A DNA stretch of 61,300 nt from Gemmatimonas sp. (GTDB lineage Bacteria; Gemmatimonadota; Gemmatimonadetes; Gemmatimonadales; Gemmatimonadaceae), in contig JAABRT010000017.1 of assembly GCA_011390805.1 (NCBI GenBank), forward strand, positions 1 through 61,300, written 5' to 3'. The first letter of the stretch is position 1. Each line of letters starts with the position of its first letter. The position numbers and the translations under genes were made by a program. Of this stretch, positions 36,454-43,541 are shown one piece after another. A model generated the notes under the pieces. It worked only from the letters and a program-made list of their open reading frames with translations. It did not search any database and was not told the origin of the DNA.

Positions 36454-37182
36454 ATGCGCCATGCTTCTCTAGTGACCGTGACATGCGCACTGATGCTTAT
36501 GTCTTGCGCAGGTGAACAAGCGGCAAACGATTCAACCAATCAAGGTCAAACTGACATGCCCAACGAGGCGGCAGCAGGTGGCACGCCTTCTTCCGATCCC
36601 CGCGTGAGCGTTCTCAGCAACGAGTACGCCGAAGTGTTCAGGATCACGCTTGCACCGGGCCAGGCGCTCCCACCGCATACGAGTGGTGCACGTACGGTGT
36701 ACGCGCTAAGCGACTACACCATTCGCCTGACGCAGGATGGTCAACCCACCGAGCAAGCGTGGACGGCTGGTCAGGCACACTTTCATACAGCTGGTGAACA
36801 CACGGCAGAAAATACCGGCGCAACCGAAGCGCGCTTTGTTGTTGTTGCCCGTACGGCGCAGCCACTCGCAACGTCGGCGGCCGCCGTCTCCCCCGATCCC
36901 GCGACCGGATCGGGCCCTATGCAGCTGCTGCTTGACACTGACGACGTTATCGTCGCTGAGTTTCGACTCGCGCCTGGTGCTTCCCTGCCGCCACATCGCG
37001 GCTTGGCGCGCGTTGTGTACTCGCTTAACGACTATACGATTGATTACGCGTCAAACAATGCACCGGTTCAGTCGCAGTCGTTTACTGCCGGCGAGGCGCA
37101 TTGGCATGATGCAGACGAGCACTCCATAACCAATAGCGGAAGCACTGAAGCCCGGTTTCTGATCGTCCAGTTCAAGCGTTGA
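36454..37182 (+). CDS. lipoprotein with two cupin-like domains
   Basis: This 242-residue protein has a lipoprotein signal (MRHASLVTVTCALMLMSC, Cys18). Two related cupin domains follow (about 48-132 and 155-242). Each has a LPPH(T/R) segment and a downstream H-x-H-x5-H-like cluster: HFHTAGEH in the first, HWHDADEH in the second. The two halves look like an internal duplication, each with a set of His residues suited to metal binding. The function is unknown; a periplasmic metal-binding or sensing role is possible. Confidence 0.75.
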   Translation: MRHASLVTVTCALMLMSCAGEQAANDSTNQGQTDMPNEAAAGGTPSSDPRVSVLSNEYAEVFRITLAPGQALPPHTSGARTVYALSDYTIRLTQDGQPTEQAWTAGQAHFHTAGEHTAENTGATEARFVVVARTAQPLATSAAAVSPDPATGSGPMQLLLDTDDVIVAEFRLAPGASLPPHRGLARVVYSLNDYTIDYASNNAPVQSQSFTAGEAHWHDADEHSITNSGSTEARFLIVQFKR

Positions 37183-37212
37183 CAACCGGCACGGGCCGGC
37201 GTGCGGCGGGCC

Positions 37213-37674
37213 TCAGCCGTTGGCAGACTCGCTGTTACGCCGCGCCTCAGCAAGAAACGCCGGCTCAAGCTGCAGCAGATTGGCCAGCTTGCGCATGAGA
37301 TACGACTCGCGCTCCTCAAGCTTTCCGTCGGCCAGCACAACCTGCCACATAAGCTCGGCCAATACCATGCGCTGTGCCAGCGTGTATTCCTTTACCACCT
37401 GACGAGTGAACACAAAGTCGTCTACCGACTGACGGCTGGCCACCGCCGCTTCAGCCATGAGTGCATCGGCGCCCGCGCTATCGACATCGAAATGGCGCTG
37501 CAGCATTTCATGTATACGGTTCCGCTCCACATCGGTGAACTCGCCGTCCACATGAGCGAGTTCGAGCAGCAGTGCGCACGCGGCGAGGCGCACATCGTGT
37601 TTGTGTACGTGCGACTGCGCACTCGGCGTACCGGGCACGCTGTCACCGATGAGTCGGCGGATGGCGTCGAGCAT
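37213..37674 (-). CDS. TerB-family protein
   Basis: This 153-residue cytoplasmic, mostly helical protein has the TerB signature: LAACALLLELAHVDGEFTDVER and a later AELMWQVVLADGKLEERESYLMRKLANLL. The two acidic helix segments are metal-binding in TerB homologs. TerB-like proteins are linked to tellurite resistance and membrane-associated stress responses, but many stand-alone copies have no known role. It converges on the double-cupin gene; a GC-rich hairpin-like stretch at about 37187-37207 may end both transcripts. Confidence 0.83.
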   Translation of the reverse strand: MLDAIRRLIGDSVPGTPSAQSHVHKHDVRLAACALLLELAHVDGEFTDVERNRIHEMLQRHFDVDSAGADALMAEAAVASRQSVDDFVFTRQVVKEYTLAQRMVLAELMWQVVLADGKLEERESYLMRKLANLLQLEPAFLAEARRNSESANG

Positions 37675-37805
37675 GAGATATGTGAATGAGTGGAAGGGAT
37701 GCGAAGGGAGCTTCTTCAGCAGGTCCTAGTCAGATTTACCTCCTGCGACAAATGGTTGCGGTGCTGCCAATGCGCGAAACTGCAAGCATCAACACAACTG
37801 GTCAC

Positions 37806-37814
37806 AGGAGGTGA
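37806..37814 (+). promoter_or_regulatory. strong Shine-Dalgarno site
   Basis: AGGAGGTGA is a full-length match to the 16S anti-Shine-Dalgarno end and lies just before the ATG at 37817. It decides that start over an in-frame GTG at 37811, which falls inside the site itself. Such a complete match is rare in this window, so this gene may be highly translated. Confidence 0.75.
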
Positions 37815-37816
37815 CA

Positions 37817-38449
37817 ATGGCTGAACTTCACGTGCAAAAAAAGGAAACATCAATCTGGCCGTGGATTCTGGCGGCTGTGGTAATCCTCGCACTGTTGCTA
37901 TGGTACTTCGCCGGACGAGATAACGATAACGATCTTGATGTCGGAATGAACAACATGACCGACAGCACGTTGGTGGGTACCGCTCCAGCCAGCGGGACCG
38001 AGTACACCGCCGCAGGGACAGTGGACGGAGTAGCGGTTGAGCAATACATGCAGTTTGTCAACGCCAGAGCCTCACGCTCAACCGGAGTAGCGCACGAGTA
38101 CACGGCCGACGGTCTGCGTCAGCTGGCCGACGCGCTCCGTGAAGTTGCCACCGCTCAGGCTGCGGGCGTCGACGTTGAGGCGCGCATCGATGAAATCCGC
38201 CAGCGTGCCGACGCCATGCAGCAAAATCCGACGGCCACCGAACATGCGCTGCAAGCGCGTGAAGCGTTTGTCATGGCCGCAAGCCTGATGGGGCAGATGC
38301 GAAGCAACACCGGCGCGAATCAGGACGCCGTGCAGGAGGCAGCGATGGCCATCGAGCCTTCGCGCAACCTGCTCGATCAGTCAGAGCAAATCGAGCAGTT
38401 TTTTGCACGGGCCGGGGATGCGCTGCGCGATTTATCGGCCTCCATGTAA
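37817..38449 (+). CDS. membrane-anchored hypothetical protein with helical periplasmic domain
   Basis: This 210-residue protein has one N-terminal membrane helix (WPWILAAVVILALLLWYFAG), an acidic and Asn-rich linker (DNDNDLDVGMNNM), and a long helical region with heptad-like segments (LADALREVATAQAAG, VEARIDEIRQRADAM). I do not recognise the family. The topology suggests an inner-membrane protein with a periplasmic coiled-coil-like domain. It is monocistronic, has a very strong ribosome site, and converges on the M20 hydrolase gene with a 9-base gap. Confidence 0.7.
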   Translation: MAELHVQKKETSIWPWILAAVVILALLLWYFAGRDNDNDLDVGMNNMTDSTLVGTAPASGTEYTAAGTVDGVAVEQYMQFVNARASRSTGVAHEYTADGLRQLADALREVATAQAAGVDVEARIDEIRQRADAMQQNPTATEHALQAREAFVMAASLMGQMRSNTGANQDAVQEAAMAIEPSRNLLDQSEQIEQFFARAGDALRDLSASM

Positions 38450-38458
38450 GGCGGGTGT

Positions 38459-39787
38459 TTACCGACCCCCCTGCGCTCCATTGGGCGCACTGAGGTAGTC
38501 AACCGCGAGCGATGACATCGCACGCACACCAGTTTCGAGTGCCGCTTCATCGGCAAAAAACAGCGGCGAGTGATTGGCCGGCGCACTGGCCGGGTCTTTC
38601 CCGCTGGGCGTCACGCCGAGGAAAAAGAACACGCCCGGGATGTTGCGCGTGAACTCCGGAAAGTCTTCGGAGCCCATGATCGGATTGATGAACTTGAGCC
38701 CACCTGCGCCAGCTGACCGGCGCAGTGTGGGAATCATGCGGTCGGTAAGTGTGGAATCATTGGCCTGCACCAGGCCGCCCTCGTCGATTGTGACAATGGC
38801 GGTCGCGCCGGCCGATGTCGCGATGTCCTGCGCAGTGCGTGTAATGCGTGAGGCAATATCGCGGCGCATAGCATCGTCAAAAGTGCGCAGTGTGCCCACC
38901 ATGACCACACTGTCAGGAATGATGTTGCTGCGATTGCCGCCCTGGATTTGCCCAACCGTGAGTACGCTCGGCAAGTACGCCACATTCACCTGCCGGCTGG
39001 CAATTGTCTGCAGCCCCAACACGATTTGCGACGAGACAACAATCGGATCAACGCCTGACCACGGCTGTGATCCGTGCGTCTGCACACCTTTCACGATGAT
39101 TTTGAAGTTGCCCGCCGCCGCCATTTGTGGACCGGCACGAACACCGATCTCACCAACGGTGCTGGGCCACACATGCAATCCGAATATCGCGCTCGGCGCA
39201 GGCGCACGCATCGCGCCGTCAGCAATCATTGCCTTTGCCCCACCCAGCCCCTCTTCGGCCGGCTGGAAAATAAACTTCACCGTGCCGGGCAGTGACTCCC
39301 GCATGCCGGCCAGTACTTCAGCCGCACCCATGAGAATCGCAACGTGATTGTCGTGACCGCAGGCGTGCATGACACCCACTTCTGCACCTTGCCACTGCGT
39401 GCGCACCTTGGAGCGGAACGGGAGGTCCACCAGCTCGGTAACGGGGAGTCCGTCCATGTCTGCACGCAGCGCCACTACTGGCCCGGGCTTGCCTCCTCGA
39501 AGCACACCCACCACGCCCGTCTTGCCAACCTCGGTTTGCACTTCAATGCCCAGCGATTTCAAATGCGCTGCAACCAAGGCCGCCGTGCGGACCTCTTCAA
39601 AGCTGAGCTCCGGATGTGCATGAATATCGCGTCGCCATTCCACCACCTTGGGCATTACGGCCGTGAGGCGAGATTCGATCTCCCGCTGCAGCTCATCGGC
39701 CACGACACTCTGTGCAGCTGCAGTACGGAACGCTGAGGTCAGCAGTAGCGCGGATGCAGCAACGGCGAAGACATGTTGGATGCGCAT
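38459..39787 (-). CDS. M20 family amidohydrolase/peptidase, exported
   Basis: This 442-residue protein has a signal peptide (MRIQHVFAVAASALLLTSAFRTAAA) and the M20D amidohydrolase fold. It shows RRDIHAHPELSFEE, RADMDGLPV, HACGHDNHVA, FQPAEEGLGGAKAM and a C-terminal GSEDFPEF metal-binding region. Relatives include IAA-amino-acid hydrolases, N-acyl-L-amino-acid amidohydrolases and carboxypeptidases that act on N-acylated or hippurate-like substrates. The start at 39787 is chosen because the signal peptide begins there; an upstream start would add 67 residues before it. It lies head-to-head with the GH68 gene. Confidence 0.9.
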   Translation of the reverse strand: MRIQHVFAVAASALLLTSAFRTAAAQSVVADELQREIESRLTAVMPKVVEWRRDIHAHPELSFEEVRTAALVAAHLKSLGIEVQTEVGKTGVVGVLRGGKPGPVVALRADMDGLPVTELVDLPFRSKVRTQWQGAEVGVMHACGHDNHVAILMGAAEVLAGMRESLPGTVKFIFQPAEEGLGGAKAMIADGAMRAPAPSAIFGLHVWPSTVGEIGVRAGPQMAAAGNFKIIVKGVQTHGSQPWSGVDPIVVSSQIVLGLQTIASRQVNVAYLPSVLTVGQIQGGNRSNIIPDSVVMVGTLRTFDDAMRRDIASRITRTAQDIATSAGATAIVTIDEGGLVQANDSTLTDRMIPTLRRSAGAGGLKFINPIMGSEDFPEFTRNIPGVFFFLGVTPSGKDPASAPANHSPLFFADEAALETGVRAMSSLAVDYLSAPNGAQGGR

Positions 39788-39932
39788 GGTGTAGTCACCA
39801 GTGAGGGTGCTCAACAGGTACCGGGTATGCTGAAATAATGTACTCCTTGGTCGAATAGTTGTAACGGTCAGGTTAGCCGAACTTGCAGGATGTACGCGCG
39901 CCACTGCGATCACTTGTTCGGGGACATTGAGT

Positions 39933-41219
39933 ATGAGACCATCCATCAGACTTTTCGCGCTTGTCGGGGCCACATTGGCCGTAGCCACCGGCTGCGTTGA
40001 CGATACGCCCTCGTCACCGCAAGACGGTCCTCCGGAGGACTACGAAACCACACTGTGGACCGCCGAGCAGGTTCAGTCGATGACACTGAGCAGTGACAAG
40101 AGCTTCCCTGTAATCAGTGAGTTGCCCAGCACGAAGGTCATGCCGGGGTATTGGGTGTGGGACACCTGGCCAGTGCTCACGCGGGACAACAAGCCCGCTC
40201 GCATTAACGGCTATTTCGTACTCGTCTCACTCACAGCGCCAGACAGTGTTCTGCCCGGTAAACGCCATGACATTGCACGCTACCGGTACATGATCTCCAC
40301 CAACGGTCTCGATTGGGAAGACATGGGCTACCTGTTTGACGAAGGCGACGCGCTCGGTTCGCGGCAGTGGGCGGGCTCCACGATTTACGATGCCGGTACC
40401 AATCGCCTTACGGTCTTCTATACCGCTACCGGTACGCGTGGTGAATCGTCGCTCTCGTATACGCAGCGCATGGCGCAGGCATCGGCCGTGCTCACGCCGG
40501 ACGCCAGTACCGTTCGCTTCGACAACTGGGAGCCACACCGCATCATTCTTTCGCCCGACAGACGCTGGTATGCACAGTCTACCGGCACCGACGAAGAAGG
40601 GATTGTATTCGCATTTCGCGATCCGTCGTATTTCCGTGACCCGACGACCGGGCTGAGCTACATCACGTTTACCGGCCGTATACACGACGCCGCAGACCAG
40701 ACGTACAATGGCAACGTCGGTATTGCCGTGGCCAGTGACGATGCACTCACAAGCTGGCGTTTGATGAAGCCGATTATTGCTGCACCCGACGTGAACGCCG
40801 AGCTTGAGCGTCCGATCGTTGTCATGCACAGTGGTCGATACTATCTGATCATCTCCACGCACACGTTCACCTTCAAGCCACCACTGACCGGTCCCGAAGG
40901 CATGTATGGATGGACGTCTACAAGTCTCTTCGGACCGTGGGAGCCCATGAACGGCAGTGCCCTCATGCTGCACAATCCGGCGTCGGCACCTGACCAGACA
41001 TACTCGTATCAGCTGCTCGAAGACTTGTCGGTGCTGAGCTTTATCAACTTCATCGGAACCGGTGACAACTGCGGTTACTACACCAACTGTGACAACGATG
41101 AATCGGCGGCCGAGCGGGCCGAGCGCTTTGGCGGAACATTGGCGCGTTCAGTGTTGATGACGCTCAACGGGACACAGTCAAGCGTGACCGGTATCCGAGA
41201 CAATCAGATCTCGCCCTGA
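39933..41219 (+). CDS. GH68 family fructosyltransferase (levansucrase-like), lipoprotein
   Basis: This 428-residue protein has a lipoprotein signal (LAVATGC, Cys21) and a five-blade propeller of the GH68 family. The catalytic triad is complete: nucleophile Asp77 in WDTW, stabiliser Asp230 in FRDPSYF and acid/base Glu292 in AELERP. GH68 enzymes split sucrose and build levan or inulin-type fructan. Lipid anchoring at the outer or inner membrane is unusual, since most are secreted free or anchored by sortase. The start ATG 39933 is preferred to a TTG two codons upstream. It ends 16 bases inside the oppositely oriented GH32 gene. Confidence 0.88.
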   Translation: MRPSIRLFALVGATLAVATGCVDDTPSSPQDGPPEDYETTLWTAEQVQSMTLSSDKSFPVISELPSTKVMPGYWVWDTWPVLTRDNKPARINGYFVLVSLTAPDSVLPGKRHDIARYRYMISTNGLDWEDMGYLFDEGDALGSRQWAGSTIYDAGTNRLTVFYTATGTRGESSLSYTQRMAQASAVLTPDASTVRFDNWEPHRIILSPDRRWYAQSTGTDEEGIVFAFRDPSYFRDPTTGLSYITFTGRIHDAADQTYNGNVGIAVASDDALTSWRLMKPIIAAPDVNAELERPIVVMHSGRYYLIISTHTFTFKPPLTGPEGMYGWTSTSLFGPWEPMNGSALMLHNPASAPDQTYSYQLLEDLSVLSFINFIGTGDNCGYYTNCDNDESAAERAERFGGTLARSVLMTLNGTQSSVTGIRDNQISP

Positions 41220-42742
41220 GCGCGCAGCGGCCACACAGAGAGAGACAGCGACGTTACAAGACCGCCCTTGGTAAAGAGCGCGAGGGCGTTGCTGTCCGAC
41301 GAGGGAAACATCAGCGCCGAGAGCACAGTGGCACCGTCGTTGGTGAAGAGTTCTACTGACGACGCATCAACCACCAGTCGCAGCGTAATGGTGGAGTCAG
41401 GCGGGACCGGGGCTTCGTAGCGCGAAGCAAAGTCGGGGTGAAAAGCAGCCCCGCCCTGTCGCCGGTCAATGGCCACCACGGATCGCACCGGGTCGTAGGA
41501 TACAAGTACATGCTGCTGCGCGGAGTGCCTGATGAGCAGCCCTACTTCGGTGGCGGTGCCGGCAGCAATCGTCAGCTCTGCTTCAAACACCTTGCCCGGT
41601 GTGATATCGAGTACCGTGGCGTCGTCGATTGTGGCATTGCGCGCGCTGTAGCGCTGCACTGGCCCACGCAACGGCTGCAGGTCCTGCGGTGCCTGCGTGA
41701 GTGTAAAGCGGCCGTCCTGCTCACGGAGCATGATCGTGCGCGGCAGTGTCATCATGCCGCGCCATTCGCCGGTCGGTGTATCAGCGGCGTAGCTCCAGTT
41801 GCTCATCCAGGCAATCCATGTTGATGAACCATCGGCGTTTGCCGGTTGCCACGGCTGCGCGCAATAGAAGTCGGGGCCGTAGTCCACCCAGCGCGTGCCT
41901 GAATCGTCGGCCACAAAGCGTTGTCCGTCAAATGTGCCGGTGAAGTATTGCGCACCCGACCCACCGGCAATGTGTCCGGGATTGAGATCGACCTTGAGCA
42001 TCCAGCGATGTGTGTTGGTGCCTTGTACTGGCAGCGGCACAAGCACCGGACATTCCCACACGCCGCCCGTTGCGCCAACGTTGCCGAACTCACTCAGCAG
42101 TTGCCACTCGCGCAGCGTGCCTGAGCGGTAAAAGCGCACCGCATGTTCCTGCGACATGGTAATCGCCATAATCCACGACTCTGATGCGTTGTGCCAGAAG
42201 ACAAACGGATCCCGGAACTCCGTACTGCCGATCTGAAGCACCGGGTTACCCGTGAATTGCACCCAGCTGTCTCCACCGTTGGCGCTATACGCGAGTGATT
42301 GCGTTTGCTGCTTTGTCTCTTCGTGGGCCGCCGTATAAATCGCCACCAGGCACTGCGGTCCGCTGCACAATCCCGCCGTACCGAGGCTGTCAATCACCAC
42401 GCCACCGGAAAACATCATGGTGCTGTCGGTGCGTGGGATGGCGATCTCATGCTCGGACCAGTTGAACAGGTCGGCCGATGATGTGTGTCCCCAGGCGATG
42501 TCGCCCCACCCTGTGTCGCCGGGATTGTACTGATAAAACAAGTGATAGCGTCCGTTTACGCGCACAGGACCATTGGGGTCGTTCATCCAGTTGCGCGTGG
42601 GAGCAAAGTGGATGAAGGGTCGGTAGGGATCGCTGTTTGCAACAGGCACCGAGAGCGAGTTTGGCGTGCAAGCGGCGGTAACGAAGGCGAACGCCAACCC
42701 GAGGTGCATCATGCTGCCGTTCACCAGCGGTTTGATAGTCAT
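41204..42742 (-). CDS. GH32 family fructan/sucrose hydrolase, lipoprotein
   Basis: This 512-residue protein has a lipoprotein-like signal (LGLAFAFVTAAC) and the GH32 signature set: WMNDPNGPV (nucleophile Asp55), FRDPFVFWH (transition-state stabiliser) and GVWECPVLV (acid/base Glu), followed by a C-terminal beta-sandwich. GH32 includes levanases, inulinases and invertases. The gene overlaps the 3' end of the GH68 gene tail-to-tail by 16 bases. A cell-bound fructan-making and fructan-cutting pair is a reasonable reading of the context. The start MTIKPLV at 42742 gives the shortest frame that keeps the signal. Confidence 0.9.
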   Translation of the reverse strand: MTIKPLVNGSMMHLGLAFAFVTAACTPNSLSVPVANSDPYRPFIHFAPTRNWMNDPNGPVRVNGRYHLFYQYNPGDTGWGDIAWGHTSSADLFNWSEHEIAIPRTDSTMMFSGGVVIDSLGTAGLCSGPQCLVAIYTAAHEETKQQTQSLAYSANGGDSWVQFTGNPVLQIGSTEFRDPFVFWHNASESWIMAITMSQEHAVRFYRSGTLREWQLLSEFGNVGATGGVWECPVLVPLPVQGTNTHRWMLKVDLNPGHIAGGSGAQYFTGTFDGQRFVADDSGTRWVDYGPDFYCAQPWQPANADGSSTWIAWMSNWSYAADTPTGEWRGMMTLPRTIMLREQDGRFTLTQAPQDLQPLRGPVQRYSARNATIDDATVLDITPGKVFEAELTIAAGTATEVGLLIRHSAQQHVLVSYDPVRSVVAIDRRQGGAAFHPDFASRYEAPVPPDSTITLRLVVDASSVELFTNDGATVLSALMFPSSDSNALALFTKGGLVTSLSLSVWPLRAQGEI

Positions 42743-42847
42743 TTCACAGGTACCCGCGCCGGCGGCCAAACGTTGCAGCGTACTCTGCCATGCGATTGTC
42801 CTGCCCGCCTCTCGACAACGCCTTCAAAAAGCTGTAGCGTCTCAGCT

Positions 42848-43105
42848 ATGAAGCCTTCCTGGCGGGTAATCCTGAAGGGACTCCAGTTCGTGCTCGTAGG
42901 CGCGCTGCTTGGTGCGTTTATCGGGTTTCTCGCATTCCTGCCGGGATCGATCCCGACAACCGAGGCGGGGCACCCCACACGCATGCCGTGGGCGCTGGCA
43001 ATGAACGTGGCGTTCTGGTGCGCACGCATGGGCGGGCTCATTGGCCTGCTGTCCTTCTTTCTCTATCGCACGCTCACAGCCGAAGTCGTGGAGACAAGTA
43101 CATGA
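42848..43105 (+). CDS. small two-helix membrane protein
   Basis: This 85-residue protein has two hydrophobic segments (about 10-31 and 48-74) joined by a short Pro/Gly loop. No family is recognised. The start is ATG at 42848 (MKPSWRVILKG); the longer upstream frame overlaps the GH32 gene and has no support. Its stop overlaps the ATG of the VOC protein, so translation is probably coupled. Confidence 0.6.
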   Translation: MKPSWRVILKGLQFVLVGALLGAFIGFLAFLPGSIPTTEAGHPTRMPWALAMNVAFWCARMGGLIGLLSFFLYRTLTAEVVETST

Positions 43106-43518
43106 AGCCCACCATGTATCTCAACTTCGATGGTAACTGCGCTCAGGCGCTCGAGTTTTACGCGCGCGTGCTGCACGCCGATGTAAAGGATGTGATGCAC
43201 AATCGCGATGCGGCAGAAGCCGATCGCATGGACGCTGCTGATGATGCAATCCTGAACGCATTCTTTACGATTGGCGATGTAGCGCTGATGGCATCAGATG
43301 CCGGCGCCTACTACGTAAAGCCGCAGGGCTTTGCCGTGCACCTTGAGCTTGACTCGGCGAACGAAGCGCAGCGTGTGTGGCGGGAACTCTCCGAAGGAGC
43401 AGAGGTGCAGATGCCGATGTCGGGCGTTTTCTGGGCCGAGCAGTTTGGAATGCTGACAGATCGGTTTGGAACGCCCTGGATGGTGAGTTTCGGTGGGGAG
43501 AGGGCGGAAGCGATGTAG
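43102..43518 (+). CDS. VOC-family (PhnB/glyoxalase-like) protein
   Basis: This 138-residue protein has the PhnB-type vicinal-oxygen-chelate fold. It starts MKPTMYLNFDGNCAQALEFYARV and ends FWAEQFGMLTDRFGTPWMVSF, with the typical DRFG-x-W motif. Such proteins are close to 3-demethylubiquinone-methyltransferase-like PhnB, and their function is mostly unknown. It is translationally coupled to the preceding membrane protein and ends inside a perfect hairpin shared with the convergent gene. Confidence 0.85.
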   Translation: MKPTMYLNFDGNCAQALEFYARVLHADVKDVMHNRDAAEADRMDAADDAILNAFFTIGDVALMASDAGAYYVKPQGFAVHLELDSANEAQRVWRELSEGAEVQMPMSGVFWAEQFGMLTDRFGTPWMVSFGGERAEAM

Positions 43519-43541
43519 GCAGAAGAGCAACTCTGCCTACA
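43514..43541. terminator. perfect 10-bp hairpin shared by two convergent genes
   Basis: Arms TGTAGGCAGA and TCTGCCTACA are perfect 10-base inverted repeats around an 8-base loop. The TAG stop of the VOC gene lies in the left arm, and the TAG stop of the giant lipoprotein gene lies in the right arm on the other strand. There is no T-run, so efficiency as an intrinsic terminator is uncertain, but position and symmetry fit a bidirectional end signal. Confidence 0.6.
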
